Source: an uncultured Streptococcus sp. (GTDB lineage Bacteria; Bacillota; Bacilli; Lactobacillales; Streptococcaceae). From it: a stretch of 14,851 nt of DNA. Every line of letters starts with the position of its first letter. Within the stretch, counting starts at the first letter, position 1. Shown in pieces: positions 6,237 to 13,308 of this stretch. The position numbers and the translations under genes are program-made. The stretch is from contig CAKPVT010000038.1 of the NCBI GenBank assembly GCA_934196125.1, positions 1-14,851 of the forward strand, given 5' to 3'. The notes under the pieces were generated by a model. That model was not told the DNA's origin. It saw only the letters and a list, made by a program, of their open reading frames with translations, and ran no database searches.

Positions 6237-6242
6237 ATTCAA

Positions 6243-6836
6243 TTATTCAGTTTTTGTGCTTCGTAAAATATAATACCCTTTATCACGCTTTAGGATATCA
6301 ACATTGCCAAAAATTTCTTCCATTTTAGCTTTAGCACTCGGCGCTCCTTGTTTCTTTTGGATAACAATTGTTAAGCTACCACCGTCATTAAGATAATTGA
6401 TACTATCAGCGATAATCGTATGAACAACTTGTTTTCCTGCACGAATCGGAGGATTGCTAATGATGTAATCAAAAGTGCCAGTTACCCTTTCATAGATATT
6501 GGATTGGAAGATATTTGCTGTAACACCGTTTTTTTCAGCGTTTTTCTGCGCCAAATCAATAGCTCGGTTGTTAATATCAACCATTGTTACTTGAACACCT
6601 TGAACTTTTGCTAAAGAAATACCTAGCGGACCATAACCACAACCTAAATCCAAAAGCGTTTTACCTTTTTCAAAATTCATCGTATTCAAAAGCACTTGGC
6701 TGCCGTAATCAATCATTTTTTTAGAGAAAACACCTGAATCGGTTAAAAATGTGAAGGGTTGCCCCAAAAGAGTAACCTTCAACTCATGAATATCATGAGC
6801 GCTATCAGGATTTTCTGCATAATACATCTTTATCAT
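6243..6836 (-). CDS. Class I SAM-dependent methyltransferase, RsmC-like (COG2813)
   Basis: Cytoplasmic methyltransferase of 197 residues, the size of the single-domain RsmC-like proteins of Firmicutes (YbxB type), half the length of E. coli RsmC. The SAM-binding motif I is LDLGCGYGPLG (62-72), an acidic residue ends the second strand in VDINNRA (Asp87), and the catalytic motif IV NPPIRAGK (128-135) is the signature of RsmC/RsmD-type N2-guanine methyltransferases. A 16S rRNA guanine target is likely by family but not proven. The AGGAGG is about 12 bases from the ATG at 6836, a little far; the ATG at 6827 is further. A promoter lies just upstream, and the gene is divergent from coaA. In S. mutans and S. 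pneumoniae the homologue also sits between coaA and the nucleoside salvage genes, as I recall. Confidence 0.88.
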   Translation of the reverse strand: MIKMYYAENPDSAHDIHELKVTLLGQPFTFLTDSGVFSKKMIDYGSQVLLNTMNFEKGKTLLDLGCGYGPLGISLAKVQGVQVTMVDINNRAIDLAQKNAEKNGVTANIFQSNIYERVTGTFDYIISNPPIRAGKQVVHTIIADSINYLNDGGSLTIVIQKKQGAPSAKAKMEEIFGNVDILKRDKGYYILRSTKTE

Positions 6837-6867
6837 TTTCTACCATTTCCTCCTAGAATGCTTTTCC

Positions 6868-6896
6868 ATTTTAACATAAATTGTAATGGTTTTCAA
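6868..6896 (-). promoter_or_regulatory. Promoter of the methyltransferase gene
   Basis: On the minus strand TTGAAA (6891-6896), a 17-base spacer and TAAAAT (6868-6873) with TG one base upstream. Its -35 occupies the same bases as the -35 of the coaA promoter on the other strand. Confidence 0.75.
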
Positions 6897-6918
6897 TTAA
6901 GGATTAAAGTGTTATAAT
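6890..6918 (+). promoter_or_regulatory. coaA promoter
   Basis: TTTTCA (6890-6895), a 17-base spacer and a perfect extended -10, TGTTATAAT (-10 hexamer 6913-6918). The start would be near 6925, giving a short leader of about 25 bases that includes the AAGGAA ribosome-binding site at 6938-6943. Confidence 0.75.
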
Positions 6919-6949
6919 AAAGCACATACCCCTCTGTAAGGAACTTCGT

Positions 6950-7870
6950 ATGACGAATGAATTTATTAATTTTGATAATATTTCTCGAAAAACTTGGCAA
7001 GAATTGCATCGCAAAACACAGCCGCTTCTGACTGCTGAAGAATTGGAATCAATTAAAAGTTTGAATGACAAAATCAACATTCAAGATGTGGTTGAAGTTT
7101 ATCTTCCTTTGATTAGCTTAATTCAGATTTACAAAAATGCTCAAGAAAATCTTTCATTTTCAAAAAGTATTTTTCTGAAAAAAGAAGTGAGTAAACACCC
7201 ATTTATCATTGGTATTTCGGGATCGGTTGCTGTCGGAAAATCAACGACTAGCCGTCTTTTGCAACTTCTCCTATCACGGACTTTCAAAGATAACAAAGTT
7301 GAAATGGTAACGACTGACGGTTTCATTTATCCAAATGATATTTTAATTGAGCGAAATATACTTGACCGCAAAGGATTTCCCGAAAGTTATAACATGGAAC
7401 TTCTGCTAAATTTCCTCGATACCATTAAAAATGGCATGGTCGCTGAGATTCCTGTTTATTCGCATGAAATTTATGACATCATTCCTGACCAAAAACAAAC
7501 GATTGATACCCCTGATTTTTTGATTGTCGAGGGAATCAACGTTTTTCAAAACCAGAAGAATAAACGATTGTACATGACAGGGTATTTTGATTTTTCAATT
7601 TACATTGACGCAGAAAACGATAATATCGAAAAATGGTATTTGGAACGTTTTGAAAGCTTATTAGAATTGGCAAAAGCAGACAAAAACAACTATTATCACC
7701 GTTTTGTCGATATGTCGCAAAGCGAAGCCTTAGCTTTAGCTAAGAACACTTGGAAAACAATCAATTTAGTCAATCTTGAAAAATACATTGAACCAACACG
7801 AAACCGTGCTGAATTGATTTTACACAAGGCTGCAGATCATAAAATTGATAGGATTTATTTGAAAAAGTAA
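6950..7870 (+). CDS. coaA: Type I pantothenate kinase
   Basis: Phosphorylates pantothenate with ATP, the first and usually rate-setting step of coenzyme A synthesis, in the cytoplasm. The 306-residue length is typical. The P-loop is GISGSVAVGKST (88-99), with Lys97 and Ser98 for nucleotide phosphates. TTDGF (Asp123) follows at the start of the next strand, and the LDRKGFPESYNM stretch (138-149) is a hallmark of the bacterial CoaA family. The C-terminal part holds the conserved pantothenate-binding aromatic and Asn residues (for example FSIYIDAE). The start at 6950 has AAGGAA upstream. It is divergent from the methyltransferase and followed 90 bases later by rpsT, which has its own promoter. 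Type I enzymes are normally inhibited by CoA. Confidence 0.95.
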   Translation: MTNEFINFDNISRKTWQELHRKTQPLLTAEELESIKSLNDKINIQDVVEVYLPLISLIQIYKNAQENLSFSKSIFLKKEVSKHPFIIGISGSVAVGKSTTSRLLQLLLSRTFKDNKVEMVTTDGFIYPNDILIERNILDRKGFPESYNMELLLNFLDTIKNGMVAEIPVYSHEIYDIIPDQKQTIDTPDFLIVEGINVFQNQKNKRLYMTGYFDFSIYIDAENDNIEKWYLERFESLLELAKADKNNYYHRFVDMSQSEALALAKNTWKTINLVNLEKYIEPTRNRAELILHKAADHKIDRIYLKK

Positions 7871-7898
7871 GTAATTTTTCTGAAAGGGTAATTAAGAC

Positions 7899-7927
7899 TT
7901 GCCAAAAGTCAATAATTTCTATATAAT
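7899..7927 (+). promoter_or_regulatory. rpsT promoter
   Basis: TTGCCA (7899-7904), a 17-base spacer and a perfect TATAAT (7922-7927). The start near 7934 leaves a leader of about 25 bases with a GGAGGTG ribosome-binding site. This is one of the strongest-looking promoters in the window, as expected for a ribosomal protein. Confidence 0.85.
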
Positions 7928-7959
7928 AATATGGTTAGATTAATTTGGAGGTGAAAACA

Positions 7960-8196
7960 TTGGCAAATATTAAATCAGCTATCAAACGCGCTGGACTTAA
8001 CGTTAAACAAAACGAAAAGAACTCAGCACAAAAATCAGCTATGCGCTCTGCTATCAAAACATTCGAAGCTAACCCATCTGAAGAGCTTTTCCGCGCTGCT
8101 TCTTCTAGCATCGATAAAGCTGAATCAAAAGGGTTGATTCACAAAAACAAAGCTAGCCGCGATAAAGCACGCCTTGCTGCTAAATTGGCTAACTAA
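7960..8196 (+). CDS. rpsT: 30S ribosomal protein S20
   Basis: Primary 16S rRNA-binding protein of the small subunit, 78 residues, highly basic and mostly helical. The sequence ANIKSAIKRAGLNVKQNEKN at the N-terminus and the alanine/lysine-rich end (KASRDKARLAAKLAN) are those of streptococcal S20. I place the start at the TTG at 7960, not at the upstream in-frame TTG (7945): GGAGGTG ends 6 bases before 7960, and the family begins MANIK. The non-standard TTG start is notable, since E. coli rpsT also uses UUG and relies on it for autoregulation. It is monocistronic, with its own promoter and a good terminator. Confidence 0.95.
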   Translation: MANIKSAIKRAGLNVKQNEKNSAQKSAMRSAIKTFEANPSEELFRAASSSIDKAESKGLIHKNKASRDKARLAAKLAN

Positions 8197-8205
8197 TATC
8201 CAATG

Positions 8206-8228
8206 AAAACTCCAAATGGAGTTTTTTT
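8206..8228 (+). terminator. rpsT terminator
   Basis: AAAACTCC (8206-8213), loop AAAT, GGAGTTTT (8218-8225), T tract to 8228. It is a perfect 8-bp stem 9 bases past the rpsT stop. Confidence 0.9.
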
Positions 8229-8293
8229 CTTTTACAAAAATAGTTTTTCTAGCAATTAAAGTTTACAATTGCCAAAGAAAAATGAATATAAGC

Positions 8294-8326
8294 AAAAAGG
8301 AAGCTGAGAATTTATCAGCTCCCTTT
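8294..8326 (-). terminator. ciaRH operon terminator
   Basis: On the minus strand AAAGGGAGCTGA, a 7-base loop and TCAGCTTCCTTT (arms 8315-8326 and 8296-8307, one G-U pair), followed by T residues. It starts 6 bases past the ciaH stop and faces the rpsT terminator, so the two convergent units are insulated from each other. Confidence 0.9.
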
Positions 8327-8332
8327 ATTTTA

Positions 8333-9673
8333 TTAATGACAATTAAAACGAACTTCAAAAATAGTTCCTTTTGGTTGGTTATCTTTGACTTGAATATCGC
8401 CTTTTAAAACGTCAACGATTTGCTTAGCAAGTGACAATCCTAGACCAAAACCACCTTTTTGACGTGTCCGTGCTTTATCCACACGATAAAAGCGGTCAAA
8501 AATCTTAACTTTATCAGCGTCACTAATTCCTGGACCGTTATCAGCAACTGTCAGAATTGTTTGTTTGTCTGTTGTTTTAACGGTAAATTCAATGACACCA
8601 CCATCGTCGGTATATTTTATGGCATTATTAAATAAGATAGTCATCAGTTGTTTTAACAATGTACAATCTGATTTGATTGGTCGCTCTGCCAAATTATGTC
8701 CGACAAATGTCTTGCCATTTTCTTCAGCAATCATATCGTAATTTTCAAAGATTTCATTGAAAGTCGTTGGTTGAATATCCTCCAACTCAACTTTCAAACC
8801 ATCGTCACGACGTGCCAAATCCAGCAGATTTGTGGTTAAAATTCGCATATTTCGAACTTCGTCTAGACTGGCGGCAATACTTTCACTATTATCCAAAATT
8901 GTAGCATCAGGTCGCCTAAAGAGACTTTCTAAACGATTCTGCAAAACAGCAAGCGGTGTACGCAACTCATGACTAGCGTTTTCGACAAAGGATTTTTGTT
9001 TTTCATAGCTTTCCATAATTGGCTTTCTTGTCCAATTGGCAAGATAAACACTTGCTACGACCGAAATAATCCAGAAAATAACCATAACAGTGATCGTAAT
9101 TGTTACATATCGTTCGCTAGCTTCATCTAACTGACGAACACTAACAAGGAAAGTAGCGTATTTTATACTAGGATACTCGCTGCTACTCACTTTTACAGTC
9201 AGCACATGGTATTTCTCGGTTTGATCAAAAATGGTCGTAATCTTCTGTTCTTTGATTTCGCCGACACTATCTTCATCAAAAGTTGTCGATAACGTTCCAA
9301 ATTGAACAAAAGCATCCAAAGCATTTAAGATTTTACCGTCTTCATCATAAAGAAGAACGCTAACGTTACTTAGACCAACTCCGCCGGTACTAGGTTTCGC
9401 TTTCCCAGAGCTACTTGTTCCTCCTGAAAAAGTGTCCGTAGAAGAATCATCCAATGGCAAAGTATCGCTACGTTCCACAGTTCGCACGACATAATCATTG
9501 GCATTGTCTGCTGCATTTTGCAAACTCGTATCAACAGAGGAATAAAGACCATAGCGCATAATCTGTAAAATGATAACTGTCATGATGACAAAAATTCCCG
9601 TAAAGACAACAAAGAAATGGAAGAAACGTGAAAATATCCTTGACGATAATTTTTTCTGTAATTTATTCAGCAT
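8333..9673 (-). CDS. ciaH: Sensor histidine kinase CiaH
   Basis: Membrane sensor of the CiaRH two-component system, which in streptococci influences competence, beta-lactam and acid tolerance, and envelope stress. The 446-residue protein has a first membrane helix at about 18-40, an extracellular domain of about 150 residues with a Ser/Gly-rich stretch (77-100), a second helix at about 190-212, a HisKA domain with the phosphorylated His235 in ENASHELRTPLA, and a HATPase domain with the N box around Asn350, G1 DNGPGI (378-383) and G2 GGFGLGLSLA. The start overlaps the ciaR stop by 11 bases, so translation is coupled and the ribosome-binding site is weak. All catalytic motifs look intact. It is the second gene of the operon, followed by a terminator. 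Confidence 0.95.
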   Translation of the reverse strand: MLNKLQKKLSSRIFSRFFHFFVVFTGIFVIMTVIILQIMRYGLYSSVDTSLQNAADNANDYVVRTVERSDTLPLDDSSTDTFSGGTSSSGKAKPSTGGVGLSNVSVLLYDEDGKILNALDAFVQFGTLSTTFDEDSVGEIKEQKITTIFDQTEKYHVLTVKVSSSEYPSIKYATFLVSVRQLDEASERYVTITITVMVIFWIISVVASVYLANWTRKPIMESYEKQKSFVENASHELRTPLAVLQNRLESLFRRPDATILDNSESIAASLDEVRNMRILTTNLLDLARRDDGLKVELEDIQPTTFNEIFENYDMIAEENGKTFVGHNLAERPIKSDCTLLKQLMTILFNNAIKYTDDGGVIEFTVKTTDKQTILTVADNGPGISDADKVKIFDRFYRVDKARTRQKGGFGLGLSLAKQIVDVLKGDIQVKDNQPKGTIFEVRFNCH

Positions 9674-10337
9674 TTTTCAAAATATATCCTACGCTCCGTA
9701 GGGTTTGAAGATTTTTGGAAAAGGTAGTGCCTTTGAGTTTTTTTCGAATTTTTGAAACGTAAACTTCAACAACCGAAATCGTTGTATCACTATCAAAGCC
9801 CCAAATACGGTCAAAAATTTGTGATTTGGGTAAGATAACATTTTGATTTTGTAAGAAATAAACCAACAAATCAAATTCTTTACCAAACAGATCGACTTCT
9901 TTACCGTTAGCTATTGTTGTATTGGTAGAAGTGTCAACGGTTAATTCTTCATAAGATAAGGTATTGTTGCTGTATTTACCTGAACGTTTTAAAAGAGCTT
10001 GAATACGCATTTTTAGCTCTTCAAGGTAAAATGGTTTAGTAAGGTAATCATCTGCTCCAAACTCGAAACCATGCCTCTTATCATCAAGGCTTTCTTTGGC
10101 AGTCATAATAAGTACTGGTGTTGACAAACCTTTTTCTCGTAACTCTTTAAGCACTTGGAAACCATCTTTTTCAGGTAACATCAAGTCAAGCAAAATAAGG
10201 TCATATACACCACTTTCAGCTTCGTACAAACCTTCTTCGCCGTCAAATACCTGCATAACATCTGCAAAATCATCTAAAAAATCAAAAATAGAATTAGATA
10301 GACTCAAATCATCTTCTACTAATAATATCTTAATCAT
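9663..10337 (-). CDS. ciaR: Response regulator CiaR
   Basis: OmpR/PhoB-type DNA-binding response regulator paired with CiaH. The 224 residues comprise a receiver domain (about 1-118) with the acidic pair Glu8-Asp9-Asp10, phospho-accepting Asp51 in LLDLMLPEKDG, Thr79 and Lys101 in LTKPF, followed by a winged-helix domain (about 125-224) ending in the usual VYVSKIRKKL and RSVGYIL. Known CiaR binds direct repeats TTTAAG-N5-TTTAAG and drives small csRNAs and htrA in pneumococcus. The start at 10337 has GGGAG 8 bases upstream. It sits directly downstream of pepN, as in S. pneumoniae, but each has its own promoter and pepN has a strong terminator between them. Confidence 0.95.
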   Translation of the reverse strand: MIKILLVEDDLSLSNSIFDFLDDFADVMQVFDGEEGLYEAESGVYDLILLDLMLPEKDGFQVLKELREKGLSTPVLIMTAKESLDDKRHGFEFGADDYLTKPFYLEELKMRIQALLKRSGKYSNNTLSYEELTVDTSTNTTIANGKEVDLFGKEFDLLVYFLQNQNVILPKSQIFDRIWGFDSDTTISVVEVYVSKIRKKLKGTTFSKNLQTLRSVGYILKNAE

Positions 10338-10361
10338 ACATATACTCCCTGCATTTATATT

Positions 10362-10391
10362 ATTATATCATGACTTACTACTTTGGTCTAA
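10362..10391 (-). promoter_or_regulatory. ciaR promoter
   Basis: On the minus strand TTAGAC (10386-10391), an 18-base spacer and a perfect extended -10, TGATATAAT (hexamer 10362-10367). The leader is short, about 18 bases. I see no clear TTTAAG-N5-TTTAAG CiaR repeat at the -35, which would be expected if the operon were autoregulated as in pneumococcus. Confidence 0.75.
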
Positions 10392-10500
10392 GTTTTTACA
10401 ACAAATTTCTTAATTTTCGTAGTAATTTCCTGATAAAAAGCATATCTGACTGAGGTTAAGATTATCTAAAATACCAACGGTTACAATTACTAGTATTGAA

Positions 10501-10530
10501 AAAACGTCTGAAAAAAATCTCAGACGTTTT
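10501..10530 (-). terminator. pepN terminator
   Basis: AAAACGTCTGA (10501-10511) and TCAGACGTTTT (10520-10530) form a perfect 11-bp stem with an 8-base loop. It begins 4 bases past the pepN stop. A/T runs on both sides make it usable in both directions, but only pepN transcription arrives here. Confidence 0.9.
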
Positions 10531-10534
10531 ATTT

Positions 10535-13078
10535 TTATTCAACTTCTGCAAGTGCTTCTTCGACAGCGACCTTACTTGCGCTAATCAAATCAAGGCGAGC
10601 AGAGATTTCTTTGATTCCCATTGCAATATTGCGGCTGATTGCCATATCATCAAGTTGTGGTCCAAAGAAAGCTTTGTACTCTGCAAGACGTTCAGCTGTT
10701 TTGAATGAATTGGCAGGGTAGATAACAAATTTATCAAAACTCATGTCACCACCAAGCGCTGATTTAATCCAAGCCCAGTTTTCACGTGCCCAAGTCCAGA
10801 ACGCTCCTTGCGCAAAATCTTTTTCAAGGAATGGACGGTACCAACTCATTGCTAAGTCTTGTGGTTTCACAATATCTTTGTTCTTCAAAGCGCTTAAGAT
10901 ACGTTCAACTGTAAATTCTGATTTTGTATTTGATAAAGCAGAAGCCAATTGACGACGGAGGTTACCATCGTTTGTTTTCACGTAAGTATCGAGGTAAAGT
11001 GAAACAAGTTCTTCTGTTTCAGCGTGCTTGATTTGATTTGCCAAAACAGATAAGCGAATTGAAGCTGGAATAGCTTCAATATTATCTTTGTATTGATGGA
11101 AAATAACTTCCGCTTTTGTCACAGCATCTTCGTTGTCTGCGTACAACATCAATGAAATCGTATTTTGACGAACCATTTCATCTTCGTCAGATTCACCTGC
11201 TTGTGGTTCAAAACCGAGGCGGTCGTAATTCTTTTGCATGAGGTGGCTAACCAAGGCTTTAAATTGTGCTTGAGCTTGGCTTCCCTCTGTCAAGAAAACA
11301 TCCAAACCTTCAACAACTTGTGAAATAGCTTCCGCTACCAAATAAGAAGTTTCATCAGCAAGTTTTGTCAATAATGGAACAAGTTCTGCGTATGAAATTT
11401 CACCACTTTCAGCAAGCAAACGGCGTTCTTGGATGACCTGAAGTTTTGAAACAGTATCAAGTTCAGTCAATCGTTCAAGAATAGCGTTCAATAATTCGCC
11501 TTTATAATTTGTGATGTAGTGAGCGGTATTTTCTGTATTGAGACGAAGAACTCCTTCATTTTGCGCTACTAGTTGGCTGTAATTTGGAATTTCAAGACGA
11601 GCTTCAGTCAACGTTTCTGGAAGTCCTTGCCAATTGCTATTAAGTGGAATTGGCCAAATACGATTTTCATCAACACCTTCACCGATGAAGAATTGTTTTT
11701 GGCTAAGAACAAGTGTATCATCAACAACTTCTGCTGTCACAACTGGATAACCAGGTTGTTCTAACCAAGCGTCCATGAAGGCTGCAACATCTTTTCCAGA
11801 TGTTTCTGATAACGCATCCCAAAGATCACGACCAATAGTATTGCCATATTGGTGTTTTTCAAAGTAAATTTTCAAGCCAGTACGGAAATCGTCATCACCA
11901 AGCCAACGACGAAGCATGTGCATCAAGCGACTTCCTTTAGCATAAACAATGGCTGGGTCAAACAAAGTATTGATTTCATCAGGATGGTTAACTTCGACGT
12001 GCACAGATTGAACACCGTCAGTAGCATCACGTTGAAGCGCCAATGGGAGACCTGCTGTTTGGAAATCTTCAAAGATATTCCATGAAGGCTCAATGGCATC
12101 AACAGAAACGTACTCCATCATATTGGCAAATGATTCATTGAGCCATAAATCATCCCACCATTTCATTGTGACAAGGTTTCCAAACCATTGGTGAGCCAAT
12201 TCGTGTGCAACAACAAGTGCGACATTTTGACGACTCTTAACGGTAGAGTTATCGTCAACCAAAAGATAAACTTCACGGTAAGTAACCAAGCCCCAGTTTT
12301 CCATCGCTCCAGCTGAGAAATCAGGAAGGGCAACATGGTATGAAAGTGGAATTGGATATTTGACACCATAATAATCCTCGTAGAAATCAATAACACGAAC
12401 AGCAATATCCAAAGCAAAGCCTAATGATTTAAGAGCGTGTGCTTTTGTTGAGAAAACACCAACTTCAGTACCATTTTTAGTTTTTGCAGTTTTACCTTGC
12501 AAATCCCCAAGAGCAAATGCGAGAAGGTATGATGACATGCGAGGTGTCGTATCGAATGTCCAAAGGCCAGTTTCCTTACGACGGTCAGCATCAACTTCTG
12601 GCATATTTGAAAGCACGATTTCACCTTCAGTTTGGTCAAATTTAATGCTCAAATCAAAAGTAGCTTTTGCTTCTGGTTCGTCCACACAAGGAAAAGCTTC
12701 GCGGGCAAAGTGACTTTCAAATTGTGTTGAGATGACTTCTTTTTTGACACCATCAACAGTGTAATATGAAGGGTAGATACCTGTCATATTATCGGTAATC
12801 TTACCTGAGAACTCAAGAACAAGTGTCATTGTACCTGTTTCTGGTAGTTCAACATGGACAGCTTCGTTGTTGTTATCAATGGTAAACTCTAAGTTTTGAT
12901 TGTCTAACAAAACAGAAGTAACGGCTAAATCTTTTTGGTGAAATGAAATAACATTATCTAAAGCCTCACCGCTAATGGCTACGTCTCCTGAAAACGTTTT
13001 CGATTGACGGTTAATGTCAAGAAAAATATTATAATTTTTAGGAACAAACTTTTCAATAAAATGTTCTACAGTTTTCAT
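10535..13078 (-). CDS. pepN: M1-family aminopeptidase N
   Basis: Zinc metallopeptidase that removes N-terminal residues, especially Lys, Arg and Leu, from peptides; in lactic acid bacteria it is a main cytoplasmic peptidase supplying amino acids. It is 847 residues, the usual size. An N-terminal beta domain is followed by the catalytic domain with the exopeptidase motif GAMEN (257-261), the zinc motif HELAH (292-296: ligands His292 and His296, catalytic Glu293), the third ligand Glu315 in LWLNESFA, and the catalytic Tyr379 in PAIVYAKGS. The long helical C-terminal domain (about 530-847) is complete. There is no signal peptide. The start at 13078 has AAAGGAG at the right distance. It is monocistronic, with a long leader of about 135 bases, a strong promoter and a strong terminator. 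An IS ends 35 bases upstream of the promoter. Confidence 0.97.
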   Translation of the reverse strand: MKTVEHFIEKFVPKNYNIFLDINRQSKTFSGDVAISGEALDNVISFHQKDLAVTSVLLDNQNLEFTIDNNNEAVHVELPETGTMTLVLEFSGKITDNMTGIYPSYYTVDGVKKEVISTQFESHFAREAFPCVDEPEAKATFDLSIKFDQTEGEIVLSNMPEVDADRRKETGLWTFDTTPRMSSYLLAFALGDLQGKTAKTKNGTEVGVFSTKAHALKSLGFALDIAVRVIDFYEDYYGVKYPIPLSYHVALPDFSAGAMENWGLVTYREVYLLVDDNSTVKSRQNVALVVAHELAHQWFGNLVTMKWWDDLWLNESFANMMEYVSVDAIEPSWNIFEDFQTAGLPLALQRDATDGVQSVHVEVNHPDEINTLFDPAIVYAKGSRLMHMLRRWLGDDDFRTGLKIYFEKHQYGNTIGRDLWDALSETSGKDVAAFMDAWLEQPGYPVVTAEVVDDTLVLSQKQFFIGEGVDENRIWPIPLNSNWQGLPETLTEARLEIPNYSQLVAQNEGVLRLNTENTAHYITNYKGELLNAILERLTELDTVSKLQVIQERRLLAESGEISYAELVPLLTKLADETSYLVAEAISQVVEGLDVFLTEGSQAQAQFKALVSHLMQKNYDRLGFEPQAGESDEDEMVRQNTISLMLYADNEDAVTKAEVIFHQYKDNIEAIPASIRLSVLANQIKHAETEELVSLYLDTYVKTNDGNLRRQLASALSNTKSEFTVERILSALKNKDIVKPQDLAMSWYRPFLEKDFAQGAFWTWARENWAWIKSALGGDMSFDKFVIYPANSFKTAERLAEYKAFFGPQLDDMAISRNIAMGIKEISARLDLISASKVAVEEALAEVE

Positions 13079-13219
13079 ATAACTCCTTTAAAATATAGAA
13101 ATGAGGACTAACAACCGTTCTCCCCATATCCCTTAATCTTTTAAATAATTCTGACAATACTTACTATGAAATAATCGTGTCTTTAAATTAATGATGGTTA
13201 AGTACTATCAAACTACATT

Positions 13220-13248
13220 ATTATATCACAAACCTAAATATCTGTCAG
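13220..13248 (-). promoter_or_regulatory. pepN promoter
   Basis: On the minus strand CTGACA (13243-13248), a 17-base spacer and a perfect extended -10, TGATATAAT (hexamer 13220-13225). The promoter lies just outside the IS, whose end is at about 13283. The TGA that closes the reading frame coming out of the transposase is the TGA of this extended -10. Confidence 0.85.
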
Positions 13249-13282
13249 TTTTAAAAAATAAAACAAAAAGAAGGTCACTCCT

Positions 13283-13308
13283 TGAACATCTCCCTGTCAA
13301 GTAGACAG
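13283..13308. repeat. Probable terminal inverted repeat of the right-hand IS
   Basis: The sequence starts with TG as IS3-family ends do and contains a small palindromic core CTGTC-AAGTA-GACAG (13294-13308). The length is estimated; the partner repeat is outside the window. Confidence 0.55.

Noticed and set aside
6146..6328. Plus-strand 60-codon ORF over the methyltransferase terminator.
   Set aside because: No ribosome-binding site, it runs through the long terminator stem and into the 3' end of the methyltransferase gene on the other strand.
13090..13130. Leader ORF upstream of pepN starting at an ATG in the GGGGAGAACGG region.
   Set aside because: Its only purine-rich stretch is too close to the ATG to act as a ribosome-binding site, and it has no recognisable attenuator partner.
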